This document shows positions 1 to 11,339 of a DNA stretch of 64,000 nucleotides, one piece after another; the stretch's first letter is position 1, and the number at the start of each line of letters is the position of its first letter. A model generated the notes under the pieces. That model was not told the origin of the DNA, did not search any database, and saw nothing but the letters and a program-made list of their open reading frames with translations. Where the stretch lies: positions 13,628,926 through 13,692,925 of the forward strand of contig OZ010787.1 in the NCBI GenBank assembly GCA_963932465.1. The letters run 5' to 3'. This DNA is from Maratus speciosus. Taxonomy: Eukaryota; Arthropoda; Arachnida; Araneae; Salticidae. A program made the position numbers and the translations under genes.

Positions 1-157
1 CTATTCTATATTATGGCTGTTCTCAAATCGAAACTGAGCTGGGTATTTTTTCCCCCCAGAACCGTCTAAAAAAGTGGTATGATTTGATTTACAGGTTCAT
101 TTAAAAGCGCTCATTATTTTTTGTGAACTGTTATATTTTACGTGAAGAAGTTATATA

Positions 158-1004
158 CAGTCTAAGGCGGACTCTGTATAAGGCGGAAATTTGACTACCA
201 CACGGAAGGATTTTCACGTCCCGGCGAATTCATAGAAAATAAGATTAACACGAGCTCAGTAAGCCGGAATCTCCCTAACGCGGAAACGGAGAGATTTTTA
301 AGGTCACCCCGAAAAGAAATTCTTGTATAAAACGGTAAAAATTATATTTAAAAAATGAAAAGCTTCTGGCATATGAAACTTTTAGATAGATCAAATAAAT
401 ATAAATTATGAAAGATAAATAAAAAACATATTTTTACGCATTCATATGCTTATAGAGAGATTTTGAATTATGAAATTGTGAATTTTTGCGGATTTAATAA
501 AAAGAAAATATGCAGATTGTATTTGTTCTCTCGACAAAATTTTCTTTTTATTTAAAATTTTTAACCCAAATAAATTTGTTTTTTACGGTAGAAAAATTTT
601 AAATATGCATTTTTATTTTTTTCATTATTCTTATAATAAAAAATATATATTTAGGCCGTTATTCTAACAGTAAATATAAGACTGCGAGATTTTTTTTAAT
701 TCAAAAATTTAAAAATACATTCAAAATTTAAAAAGCAATTTTTTTAAAATTATAATTTCTGTAAATTATTAGGATTATGGAAAAAAAATAATAAATTAAA
801 ACAGCATTGCTTGTATTTTATGTACCGTATTCGTATGTATCCATTTCGCTGAGAAAAATCGAAGTTTATTTGAGTAAAAACAGTAAACAATCCTAAATAA
901 AAGGGAAAGGTCGATTGAACAAATAAAAATGTGCACATTTCTATCTTTTATACTTTTTATTAAATTCATAAAATGCAAAATTTTATACTTAAAACTGTCT
1001 CTCT

Positions 1005-1042
<38 letters not shown>

Positions 1043-1771
1043 CAATTTAACAAATTACAACGACCATTTGGAAAACGATTTTTTCAAAGACTAAAATTTA
1101 AAACATAAAATATCGCACGGAGTTGATCATACATTACGTACGCCATGGATTACATTTTTCGGTACTGTAAATTTTTAAACTTCTACGGAGCTGGTCATAT
1201 ATTACGTATACCATGAATTAAACATTAATAGTGTTATTACACGTAAAAATTGCAAGCGATAAAAATCGCCGGCGACTCGTGAGATTGCCTATGAAACTTA
1301 CATATTAGCCAAGTATTTCATTGGCTGTTCGGGAAAAGGCTTTTCCATTGTCAGATGTCCAAGAAATCTGACGACCCATTTTAAATAAAATTTCATTCTT
1401 AAACTTCTAAACATCCCACAATAGTACTTTTTACACCGTCGTATAGAGAAAAAGAATGTACTTTTAAATGCAATTTGTTTGAAAGCTGTATTTCAATTTG
1501 TTCCTGAGTTATTAATTATTTTTTTTTGCAGTTTTTATTACTTTTTTGTAATAGTGGCAACAGAAATGTCCATCTCTGTTGAAAGTAAAGGTTAGTGTAT
1601 AGACCAATCAGAAAACGAATAAAATGAGGATTAAACCAATAAAAACCTTCAGATATGCTTTTGATTTCCTACCCTGTCAGAGAACAATTGCCATTTTTCC
1701 AAATGGTTAAAAAAAAAAAAACACGTATCGAACTAACCCTCCTTTTTTTTAAAATTGATTAAAATACGCAA

Positions 1772-1818
<47 letters not shown>

Positions 1819-1899
1819 GGATTTGCATAAGACGGAATATTATCTACGACGGAAAATTTTCTAGGTCCCGATCGATTCCGCAGTAGACAGATTTTACTG
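158..1899. mobile_element. Tigger-like (pogo group) non-autonomous DNA transposon
   Basis: The left end CAGTCTAAGGCGGACTCTGT and the right end (reverse complement CAGTAAAATCTGTCTACTGC) form terminal inverted repeats, and each is flanked by TA. Both ends match the element at 53542-56763, which carries Tigger transposase remnants, so the family assignment follows from that copy. Variants of a TAAGGCGGA motif recur four to five times inside the left end. No transposase remains; part of the interior is another repeat (1063-1707) and a 41-nt poly-T run at 1776-1816. Confidence 0.8.
1063..1707 (+). repeat. ACCATTTGG-ended interspersed repeat, copy 1
   Basis: The repeat begins ACCATTTGGAAAA and ends TTTTTCCAAATGGT. 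A second copy lies inverted at 42041-42586. Shared blocks include the stretch around 1320-1370 (GGCTGTTCGGGAAAAGGC) and the module around 1430-1570 (CGTCGTATAG followed by a TACTTTTAAATGC block). Homology continues about 20 bp outside the left inverted repeat, so the true end may be further out. It seems to sit inside the Tigger-like element. The superfamily is not recognised. Confidence 0.65.
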
Positions 1900-2041
1900 T
1901 ATTTTACAATTAAAATAATTAAGGCATATTAATTACTAAAACAAATGAAAGCAGGACGTATGCATAGCGGAAATTTTTTTTAACGGAAAATTTCATGGTC
2001 TGGGTGAAAGAATATGACTATAAATAATAATGTACCTATTA

Positions 2042-2416
2042 CCGTATTTTATGGAAGAAACGCCGCACCCGTCGTAAACGACGCACTCCTCAAATTGGCC
2101 TGCATAAGCTTAAAAATATCGTAATCGCCGCACCCGTTGTAAGCGCCGCATCCATCGGAATGCTACTTTTGTCGACAGCGTCACATTGACCTAACTTTAA
2201 TCAAAGTTTTCTGAGCAGTGTAAGATGTCTCGTTTTTAATATCTTAAGATGCCTGAAGTTTTATTTAAAATATTTAAATCCGTTTTTAAATATTTTTATG
2301 AATTTTTAAATTAAGGAAACTCAGTTGGTATTTAAAAAAATCGTAAACGCCGCACTTGGAAAAAAAAAAAACTTTTAAACTCGTAAACGCCGCGGCGTTT
2401 CTTCCATAAAATACGG
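2042..2416. mobile_element. MITE with AAACGCCGC motifs and TA target site
   Basis: A 25-bp perfect inverted repeat starting CCGTATTTTATGGAAGAAAC closes both ends, each directly flanked by TA (2040-2041 and 2417-2418). Inside, variants of GTAAACGCCGCAC are repeated at about five places near both ends. This resembles subterminal binding sites of pogo/Tigger-type elements. It has no coding capacity. Confidence 0.85.
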
Positions 2417-2418
2417 TA

Positions 2419-3005
2419 AGACGAAAATCTTTTTAAAGCGATCGTTTTGCGAGTTCGCCTTAAAATATTTTACTGTTTAAAACTTTTAAAATTAAAAATA
2501 TGCCTGAAAAAAGTGAGAAAAAAACACATTTTGACATAGGCAAAACTTTTTACGTTTATCAGTCTGTCTGCGCTCCAGTTTGTAAATATGATTCGATATC
2601 TAGAAAATGCATACTATGATAATGGATTTCAGTACAGGATGAGCATGCTTTGCTCTCACATTATTATGTTCACATAATTACGTATGGTTATGCGTGAAAA
2701 TACATCTGTAGAATTTAATTTGTCATTTCGAGTCATTCTAAAACTTAATATATATATATATATATACAATATATATATAGATGCTAAAATTTATATGTAT
2801 CGAATAAAATGTTGGAAAGTGTGTGATAATGTATAATATATAAATTTTCGATTTTTTTTTTCTCATTTGACTTGATACTATTATCATAATACTATTCCAA
2901 GCGTGTATCCTGTGTTCGTTTTAATTCAGAAAAAAAATTCGAATATTTTCTAAAACATATACTGCCGAAAAATTGGGATGTCTTATGTATTATAATAGTA
3001 ATATA
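2419..3005. other. AT-rich intergenic sequence, no gene seen
   Basis: No coding potential was seen. It contains an interrupted (AT)n microsatellite around 2748-2779. Confidence 0.6.
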
Positions 3006-4078
3006 CAGTCATGGAAAAAAAAAAGTAAATACCCCCTACCAACTTCGCAATAACTTATTGTAGAAGAAAGTTATTGAAAAAAAGTTGGAAAAAAAAAGTC
3101 TACTTTTAAATGATGTATATAAAATTTCCTTTGGGGGTCATATTCATCGAACCCAAACTTTGTTTTTTCTTCAATAGCAATCCCCAAATTTGACACCATA
3201 GATTCTACTTTCTTCAATTAGCCTAAATCCTAATTTTCATGAAATTCGTACAATTAGTTTCCGAGAAATTTATTATTTAAAAATGAGCATATTTTAGAGG
3301 AATTATATCTAAATTGAAATTTGGTATTCGATTGTTGAATGCTGTAGAATGACTATGTCACTTCTATTACTGTATTATTTTTAACCAATATGAATATCTC
3401 ACTCGCTTAATATTTTGCAGCCCAAACGTCTCATTAAAATGAGTAAAATATATATTTATTTCAAATTATGATTTTTTAGACATCATAGACGGCCCCTTAA
3501 ACCATCATTTTGAAGTTTTTTACTCATAATTCAAAAACTACTTGGAAGAAAAATTTGAAATTGAGAATTTGCATAAAGCAGGGCATAATAAATATAAATC
3601 TATCAAAAAATTATATGCAATTAATATTTTTTTCGAATATTAATTTCATATTTAATAATTCATATTATAAAACTTTTAAAATTACAAATTCAATGCGTTT
3701 ATGTTTGGGTTTTTTAGTATTATAATCAAACAAAAAAATCACCACATTAGGATTCTAATTTCAGGAGATATTAATAAAAATATGAAAACGGAATTTAACA
3801 TTAGAAGCTCCAAATTTTGAATATTTATAATTCAAAAACTTATTATCCAAATTACTTGAAATTTCATTTCTAGGCATAGTTTGAACCGAAGATTTAAAAT
3901 ATATTGCCAAAATTGGGCGTTGCCATTGAGAAAAGTAAAGTTTGGTGTAGTTTAAATTTGCAGATGGCTCCCAAAGCAAACTTTATATGCATCATTTAAA
4001 AGTACACATTATTTTCAATCGTTTAGTACCTGTACATTTTTTAAAAATTATAATTAGTTGCAGAGTTATATTACAGCA
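3006..4078. mobile_element. CAGTCRTGG foldback element, copy 1 (decayed right end)
   Basis: The left end is TA|CAGTCATGGAAAAAAAAAAG followed by TAAATACCCCC. The same terminus starts the copies at 13743 and 27812. The right arm is recognisable (AAGTACACATTATTTTCAATC, then AGTTGCAGAGTTATATTACA), but the final CCACGACTG is lost. Left and right arms of roughly 180 bp are inverted relatives of each other. No transposase was seen; the TIR style and TA target suggest a Tc1/mariner-type mobiliser. Confidence 0.7.
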
Positions 4079-4429
4079 TGTTCTTATTATTTAATTATTA
4101 TTATTAGGCGAATTATTATTATTATTATTTACAATTGTATATGTTTGTTAACATTTCTATGCTATAATAATAAGTTTTAAATTTCCCTTTTTTCGTAAAT
4201 TCACATAGACAACAATAATGGTTTCAGCCAATAACAAAATGAACTGATAACTGAATGTTACACGCAAGAAGTCCGAACACCGAAATTTCATATTTTGTTT
4301 CATTATATGTGCCAAAATTTACCATTTTTAATATATATATATATATATATATACTTATTTTATTATCATATTATATCACTTATTTTATTTAACCATATTC
4401 AATGTTTTACGGAATTTTAGCAAATGAAG
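4079..4429. other. AT-rich spacer with microsatellites
   Basis: Contains an ATT-type run near 4091-4130 and an (AT)n run near 4330-4352. No gene was seen. Confidence 0.6.
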
Positions 4430-4515
4430 TAGAGTCCTGCACGGGTCGGGTTGTACCCGACCTGAACTCGCAAACTCCGTTTTAAATCAACCCGCAACCC
4501 GACAAAATGCCTAAT
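4430..4515. mobile_element. hAT MITE left-end fragment (TAGAGTCCTGC family)
   Basis: TAGAGTCCTGCACGGGTCGG followed by paired ACCCGACC words matches the termini of the complete hAT MITE at 7798-8177. No matching right end follows, so this is a truncated copy. Confidence 0.55.
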
Positions 4516-4666
4516 GAGAAATAAATGGTAGCCATTATTTTTTAGCCAAAGAAGCGAATAAGGCTTCAGTGTGGCTACCTTTCTTAATTGCAAGCCAATA
4601 GGCTGTTATCTGCTACTTTTTCCCTTCTTCTGCATCCCCTCCCGTAAGATAGACACCAAGCCGGCA

Positions 4667-5049
4667 ATGGACTCTATTCAGGTGACGTCAGACGCCAGAG
4701 CTGGCGGTATGATGATCTGTTATTCTAGTTACTGCACCGGTAGAATACCAGTATGCGCAGGCGCAAACAGCGCTAGCAGACGACTTTAGCCTTGACCCAG
4801 GTTGAGTGCATACATTTTAACTGAAAATTTGCAAACTTAGAGAATTTTTTCGCATACAGAATAACATTTTGAATTTAGATTACAATATATTAAGTATATG
4901 CTGCTGGATCACAGAATTTTTTTGTGGCATTTTTAACAAACAAGCATTAATAACTCCCACTCCATAGACTACTATGCTAAACACCGCCAGTAAATACCGC
5001 CAGCAGACGAATTTTAGCCTTGACCTCAGGTCGCCTGCATAAGGTCCAT
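4667..5049. mobile_element. 383-bp MITE, copy 1
   Basis: It starts ATGGACTCTATTCAGGTGAC and ends with the near reverse complement (GGCGACCTGCATAAGGTCCAT-like), giving an imperfect inverted repeat of about 20 bp. Copies at 54863-55245 and 55592-55974 have exactly the same length and are highly similar. The interior has two direct repeats of the type CAGACGAMTTTAGCC. I could not find a convincing target-site duplication, so the superfamily is open. Confidence 0.75.
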
Positions 5050-5349
5050 TATCGAGGGTCAGTTTCACACAGAAGATAGGGGTGGAGACTGACCTTGGAA
5101 AATGTTATTGATTCTCCTGACACAGGAAGGGATTTAAATGATAGAAGGCGTAAACATGGTACATTTGGAATTGTAGAACAGCTTTTTTTTCTAATTCATT
5201 TGCAGTATTCTGTTATAGATGAATCTTTTTATATATTTGTAAATTTTAATACATTTGGTTCAGTTTTCTTTTTGGATTTTCAGGCTGTGAGACATTTTTA
5301 TGCGAATTCGATATATATACATATACATTATACATTTTTGTATGTAAAG

Positions 5350-5467
5350 ACAAAGAAAATCTTCATTTGGCGCCCCCTAAGCTTTCTGTTCTGGCGCCCG
5401 GGGTACAGAAGGTTGGGGGGGCACGTGCCCCCCCGTGCCCCCCCCCCCCCCGACGCTACGCCTATGG
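5350..5467. mobile_element. GC-rich hAT-type terminus fragment
   Basis: An abruptly GC-rich patch with GGGGGGCACGTGCCCCCC and a C-run ends in GACGCTACGCCTATG. Its reverse complement (CATAGGCGTAGCGTC) resembles the CAGGCCCGTAGC hAT end at 18057. It is probably a solo end. The 5050-5349 stretch before it shows no gene. Confidence 0.45.
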
Positions 5468-5686
5468 GCGTCAGAAAAAAATCGCGCCAACGTGGTGCGC
5501 ATGTGACATCTGTGCGTAAATGTCTTGTTTACACTAAATTAATTGTTTAAATCTTTAAAAAATTGCTTGGGTACATGAAAGAATGACTAGGTTACCCGAA
5601 AATATGCATGAAAAGTTTACTTCTCTCGCCAAACCCATTTTCTTTACTTATAAGACGCCTATTCTGGAAAAGTACAAATTTCGGTA

Positions 5687-6007
5687 CTTGTTAGTTATCC
5701 CGTCGACCAAATTACTGTCCAAATTGTAAGATTAAATGCCAATAATGGTTGATCTTAAATGTCACATTCACTTGACAACACGTGTTTACGTCATCAAGTG
5801 ATTTTAATTTCGACGTTTTATTTGTATTTTTATTAATGTTATACTAATTTATTGGTTCTTTAAAATATTTAGGTTATTTAGTATTAATATTAAGTTATTT
5901 TAAAAAAAAGTTATTTAAAATAAAAATTATGTCAATTTGTGTAATTTGGCGGGTGGTTTGGCGATTTATATAATTTGGCGAAATTGGTCGACGGGATAAC
6001 TAACAAG
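5687..6007. mobile_element. MITE with CTTGTTAGTTATCCCGTCGA termini
   Basis: An inverted repeat of 24 bp (CTTGTTAGTTATCCCGTCGA then CCAA) lies at both ends, 321 bp apart. The right half has repeated AATTTGGCG words. I could not assign a target-site duplication. Confidence 0.75.
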
Positions 6008-6409
6008 CACCCAAATTTCATTTAAAATACTAAAAAGACAAAAATAAATAAATTAAGAATAAATGATGCCGCAAATAAAAATTGTTTATTTAAACATAAA
6101 ATAAATGTCTCAAATTTTCACAAGCAAAATATAAATGTTGGTTGCTTTTGGCGATTAAAAAATGCTATTGGGTAGATTATCGTAAAATCTGAAATCCTTC
6201 GTTATTATGGCTTTTTTCTTTGAAATAGAAAGAAAATCCAGATTTATTTTCCTGGTTGATTAAATTTAAATATGTTTTTTTGCACTTTAATATTAGTGCG
6301 GGCATATTTTCTTTGCTCCATGTGCTATAATTTGGTTTTCTACGAAAACATCCAGCCGGTGAAAATGACATACACTAAATTTCCGTGACGTATGTAAATA
6401 AATTGTGCT

Positions 6410-6856
6410 TTTTTATTAGTTTTTTTAATATAATTTTTAAACGAATTGGAACTTATTTTTCATAGTAGGTGCATTCAGTAGATTACCCTCATAGGTACTT
6501 TCTGGTAAAACCTGAACCGAAATCCGACAAATATTTTTTGAGTTATGCTTGACAAAAGGTTTTACGAAAGGTTTTAATATCCATCGTAGCTGTTTTTGAC
6601 CGGAAAGTAATACTGCGTTGTGTATTAGCCTTCGCTTCGCTCAGACAATTAAATTCCGTGCATTAGTTCTTGAGATAGAGCTCCCACAAAATTTGTGTCA
6701 CATACATACAAACAGACAGAGTCACAGACAGACATTTTGTAAAAACATGTTTTTCGGGATATCTGACCCCTAAAACGTGTAAATCCGTCGAAACCGGAAG
6801 TCAAAAAATTTCACGAATCCAATACTTTCTTCTTGTAAAGGTAGAAGAAAGTAAAA
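6410..6856 (+). repeat. Interspersed repeat with AGAAGAAAGTA tail
   Basis: Contains ACAAACAGACAGAGTCACAG, then a conserved-looking block ending in a small hairpin (TTTCTTCTTGTAAAGGTAGAAGAAA). I know similar tails from arthropod interspersed repeats but cannot name the family. The interval 6008-6410 shows nothing further. Confidence 0.4.
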
Positions 6857-6923
6857 ATATATAGTAATTATGAAGAAATTCCCGATTTTCACTCAATTTT
6901 AACATATATATTTTCCAAACATA

Positions 6924-7426
6924 CAGGGTGTCCCAAACGTCCATGACCCATTTTAAAATTTAATATAAAATCAAGTAATTGTCATACAGTAGTGCGATTT
7001 GGACTAAAATCCTTCTCACGATGAAAAGTTTTCTTCAAACGAATAATAATAATTAGTTCCAAGCATCAATCATAGGTGCCCCCACTTGTCCGTATGTTCG
7101 TTTTCAAACATGAGTTTTTTCTGATTTCAGGTTAATTTGACGCTGTGACACAGAAATGACGATTGGGAAAAGGAATAAGAATGGGAGTCGTCCTTTCTGT
7201 GTCACAGCGTCAAAACTAATCTGAAAATCAGAAAAACGTACATTTGAAAACAAACATACGGACAAGTGGCGCCATCTATGATTGAAGTTTGGAACTAATT
7301 AATCTCAAGCGCTTGAAGAAAACTTTTCCTCGTGAGAAGCATTTTAGTCCAAACCGCATCCCTGTGCGACAATTACTTGATTTTAAATTGAATTTTAAAA
7401 TGTGTCGGGCCTTTTGGGACACCCTG
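6924..7426. mobile_element. Foldback MITE with CAGGGTGTCCCAAA termini, copy 1
   Basis: TA|CAGGGTGTCCCAAACG and its inverse TTTTGGGACACCCTG|TA bound 503 bp. The two arms are inverted copies of each other over most of their length (for example ACTTGTCCGTATGTTCG against CGTATGTTTG... on the opposite strand). A second copy is at 12236-13262. The TA target points to the Tc1/mariner superfamily. Confidence 0.85.
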
Positions 7427-7797
7427 TATATAATTTCGCATACGCACAAAAATGCTCATAACAAATTATAAATGCAATTTTATGAAAGGTATCATAAATA
7501 ATCCAATTATAAAATAGGTGGCATATTTTTTGTTTTCTTTCTTGCCGAAAACTTAGCAATTTTTGCTATTTCTTTTATACATTTCAGCCGGGAGCAAAGT
7601 TTGTAATTTTAATTATGCAGTGAAACAAAAAATTAGCAGAATGATGTAATGAATGGAATGTATGAATACGAAAATATTTTCTTTGAAATCTTGGAGCTTT
7701 GAGAGATCAGGATGTGGAACAAGATCGTGAATATTACTGCACAATACACTTTGAATTGTGATAATGCTATGGTGTAAACTGATTTTTTTACCTGTAC
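7427..7797. other. No gene seen
   Basis: AT-rich sequence. The last eight bases (7790-7797, ACCTGTAC) are the left target-site duplication of the following hAT MITE. Confidence 0.5.
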
Positions 7798-8177
7798 TTG
7801 AGTCCTGCATGGTTCAACTTATATCTGAGTAGAATTCGAAAAAATATTTTCGTCTACCCGAAACCCAATTTGAAACCAAAAATTTAATTTCCCCGAGTAC
7901 CAATCCAACCCGAACCCAACACATTTCAATCAGAAATGAAAGAAAATTAATTCATATTTGAATGCAGTTAGGAAATATACAGACATATCTTGAATATAAA
8001 TTTCTTCTTTTATGAATACATTTATGTATCTCATCCGGATTTAAATATATAGTTTTTTCTCAGAGACAACAGTATGGATTTTTTTTTTTTTAAATAAAGT
8101 ATACGCGAACCTAACTCGAGGGTCTGATCGGAATTGGGTATGGTCGGCTGTGTTATCCGAATCGATCCAGGACTCTA
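7798..8177. mobile_element. hAT MITE with 8-bp target-site duplication
   Basis: Left end TTGAGTCCTGCATGGTTC and right end GATCGATCCAGGACTCTA-type inverse (GAATCGATCCAGGACTCTA) are inverted repeats. The element is flanked by a perfect ACCTGTAC duplication at 7790-7797 and 8178-8185, which is diagnostic of hAT. There is no coding content. Confidence 0.85.
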
Positions 8178-8438
8178 ACCTGTACATCTTTTTGTGGTAA
8201 ACTGTATAATAAAGTATATGCGAACCTAACTCGAGGGTCTGATCGGATTTGGGTATGATCGGCTGTGTTATCCGAATCGATCCAGGACTCTAACCTGTAC
8301 ACCTTTTTGTGGTAAACTGTATAATAAAGTATACGCGAACCTAACTCGAGGGTCTGATCGAATTTGGGTATGGTCGGCTGTGTAATCCGAATCGATCCAG
8401 GACTCTAACCGGTACATCTTTTTGTTTTAAACTGTATA
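8095..8438 (+). repeat. Tandem triplication (115 bp) of hAT end plus flank
   Basis: Three units of 115 bp start at TAAAGTATAC-type words at 8095, 8210 and 8325. Each unit comprises the right part of the hAT MITE, its terminal repeat, the ACCTGTAC duplication (ACCGGTAC in the third unit) and about 25 bp of flanking DNA ending ACTGTATAA. Units differ by only a few substitutions. Confidence 0.9.
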
Positions 8439-8534
8439 ACTATTAAAACATTTCAGATTTAAATCCTTGACCCGTTGTTCAGAATTAATTATCCCAACAT
8501 TTATTCTTATGAGCAATTAACTGACCCACCGGCG

Positions 8535-10632
8535 CACAGAGGAGTGTTTCTAAAAAAAGCTGGACAAAAGTCAAAATATGAACTTAGGTAAAAACAGCAA
8601 TACTTTATTTGTTTGTATAGCTTAGTAGTCAGTGCCTCACGTAAACACTATCTTATAGGAATGTTCGGTAACACTCCCCGTCACGTTATCAGTCTGAACA
8701 CAGCTGTCGTGCATCGCAAATGTCACTTTTCTCAGCGCTGTGGTGAGAAGAGCATTATTTAATTGCATTTATCGTTGTATACATTGGAGATCTGAAAAAA
8801 CCCTTTATGGACAAAGAAGTAGAAGGTATGTAGCTTAAATTACTGTATTTAGTTTTAGTTATAAAGGAATATAATTATGAATAAAGCCACATTGTTTTAT
8901 CGTTAAAAATAAGTGTAATTTTTACTAGCTATTTTAAATTATTAGTGATTTATAAATACGTTCCGCCCTTTGTCGGGCAAAACTTTTTGTTGGAATATAA
9001 AATATAGATATTCCTTATTACATTCATAAAATAAAATCTTGCCCCAACTTGCCCCAATTTTTTTTACGGTTTTATAAAAAAATGGTATCAGAAGATGACG
9101 ATATTTTGAAAAGGAAAAATCTTCATTTTTCTTTTAGAAACTTCAGTAACAGCAAAAAGTGTTTAAAAAAAGTTGCTGTTTGACCTTATGCAAGATTGTT
9201 CTGATAAGAAAATAGGTGAAAATTATGTTTTATGGAAAGTAAAGTTATAGAAATGACGAATAGCCCGGTAGATGAACAAGAATCATTAAAACGTTCGTTA
9301 AGTCGTTTCAAATCGGATTTTAAAGAAAAACGAAAGGCTGCCAATAGGACAAAAAGTCGCTTTCTTAATATAAATAAACATTGGCTTAACAGTTCCATAA
9401 AATTAGCTGTACAATATCAAAACAAGGCCGACCAACAAAAGATTTCGCCAAATCGTGTGACAGAAGCAAGCGACGAAAAACAAGATATTTAAGGGAGCAA
9501 GTACCTCTTAATCAATTAACATATGCAGCTAGTAAATGTCAACGTGCTGCTGGTAATATTGATGCCTCGATACTCATAAAACATATAACTCTAAGTCCAA
9601 CAACAGCTGCCAAATACAGAAAAACTATAACTTCAGCAAAAAAACCACACCATTAATAAGTATACACCATCAGAAACCTTATCAATTTTTGTAGAAGCTG
9701 ATCTCACGAGAAAGCAATGGGAAATTATTCATAGTGCAAATAAGAAAATTTATCCTTGTTATTCTCTGACTAAGAAAGCGATGAAAGATTGCTATCCAAG
9801 TGAGGAGTCGATGAATATAACAGAAACACGCTCTGAAGTTAACCTACAGGATTTTCTTGATCACACTTCTTTAAGACTGTGTAAATATTTAGAAGAAGTG
9901 ATTCAAAATAATACAGAAGAAGAAACCCACAATTTAGAACTAATATCTAAAAGGGGTTGCGATGGCTCTCAACAATCGCAATTTAAACAGATATTTCAGA
10001 ATACTTCTGATAGATACAAGATTCTGCAGGCCAATACGCATTCGTTTTGTTCATGAAACGAACGATATTACTAATGAAGAAATTCAATATATTGAAAATC
10101 AAGTTAAAAATCTTTAGAAAACTGATATACCTACTACTAATCGAAGTTTATATTACGTAAAACACACGCTGATACCTACTATGGTAGATGCGAAGGTTTG
10201 CAAAGCTGCGACAAATACTTCCTCAAAAATAAGATGCCACATATATGAAGAAACTTAAAATTTTTTTTAATAAATTGGAGAAGAAGAATCCTGATGCGTT
10301 AAGATTTGGTTTATCAATTCTTCATGCACGGATTCGATTTTTTGAACATATGAAGATAAATCTGACTAGAATAGTAAATTAAAGAAAGAACTTTTTATAA
10401 ATATGTTAAATAAAACTGAATACTTCACTAAATATCATAATTTTTTATTCTAAATTGTTTAAATAGATAGTTTACTTTTTAAAAAGCAAATATTTTTTGT
10501 AAATACTTTAAAAATATATATGTTTTGTTAAAAAATTATATATAATGTCTCTAAATAGTTTTTTACATCATTTCAACTTGATATAGCTCACAAAATAATT
10601 TTGTCCACATTTTTCATAAAATATTCCTCTGT
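8535..10632 (+). mobile_element. DNA transposon with CAGAGGA termini, family unclassified
   Basis: Left CACAGAGGAGTGTTTC...GGACAAAA and the inverse of the right end (TACAGAGGAATATTTTATG...GGACAAAA) form imperfect 35-bp inverted repeats around a broken transposase gene. I did not find a clear target-site duplication. A length of about 2.1 kb with one gene is typical of a cut-and-paste element. Confidence 0.65.
9232..10370 (+). pseudogene. Broken transposase of the 8.5-10.6 kb element
   Basis: Open stretches at 9232-9492 and 9781-10056 and further pieces in shifted frames read as one protein interrupted by frameshifts and stops. Recognisable pieces in order: a basic, coiled N-terminal part (LKRSLSRFKSDFKEKRKAAN); around 9940-10000 a GCDGSQQSQFKQ motif; around 10030-10110 RPIRIRFVHETNDITNEE; around 10180-10230 TMVDAKVCKAATNTSSKIRC; and near 10280-10345 NPDALRFGLSILHARIRFFE. 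I remember this arrangement from uncharacterised transposon proteins of insects and cnidarians. The CDG and VD-K motifs may hold catalytic aspartates, and CDG recalls the RAG1/Transib type, but that link is only a suggestion. The gene cannot make a full protein. Confidence 0.6.
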
Positions 10633-10730
10633 ATTCCGTTGCCCGAGCCTGTGACCTTAAATAAACTGTACTATGATAACCTTAAATAAACTTAAAATTT
10701 GTATGACTTTATATCTTTAACACTAGAAGG

Positions 10731-10915
10731 GCCGTGAGGGGTCATTTTGACCCCTACCAAATGAATATATTTCGGTTCGAACCAGAAATTTCTTTGTAAA
10801 ATAAGTTTAAAAGATACCAAGAAGAAAAAGTTAAATAAGTTAAGTAGTTTTAAATAAAAATGCTGGTGTGAAATATTTTTATAAAACTTGAGTAAAATTT
10901 CCGGCCTTTCTAGTG
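10731..10915. mobile_element. piggyBac-like MITE with TTAA target site
   Basis: TTAA|CACTAGAAGGGCCG and CCGGCCTTTCTAGTG|TTAA are exact ends of a 185-bp element. The TTAA duplication (10727-10730 and 10916-10919) and CACTAGAAGG end are typical of piggyBac-derived MITEs. Confidence 0.85.
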
Positions 10916-11339
10916 TTAATCCGATTTTTTAAGAATTTATACTTTTAAAACCCCTTGAAGGACAGTGGCTCATTTTTAGGCCACTTAATTTTAACCCCTA
11001 AATGCCACATTGGTATCACAATTTTGGAATGAAAATTTTATTCTATTAAGTACATGAAGAAAAGCTTTTACTTATTTCCAAATAAATTTATTCGTAAATT
11101 CTGGTGTCATTCAATCATTTCAACATTTTACGAATAGTAGTACTTTGCCACTAAAAGGGTTAAACGAAAATCTTTCCAAACGAACCTCGTATCAAGAGGT
11201 ATCAATATTTATATTTTTAAAACACGCATGTATCATTTGTAAGTAAAATTTACGCTCTTTAAGTGGATGTTATATGCTTTTCCATATTTCGACAAATAAC
11301 GGATTCAGAATTTTAAAAAGTGTGAAATTTTCTTTTCTT

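Noticed and set aside
5095..5550. 151-residue plus-strand open frame
   Set aside because: Runs across AT-rich spacer and a hAT terminus; its C-terminal PPRAPPPPDATP comes from the C-run of that terminus.
10930..11170. Possible TTAA MITE (CCCCTTGAAGGACAGTGGC / GCCACTAAAAGGG)
   Set aside because: Inverted similarity is weak and only the right side has an exact TTAA.
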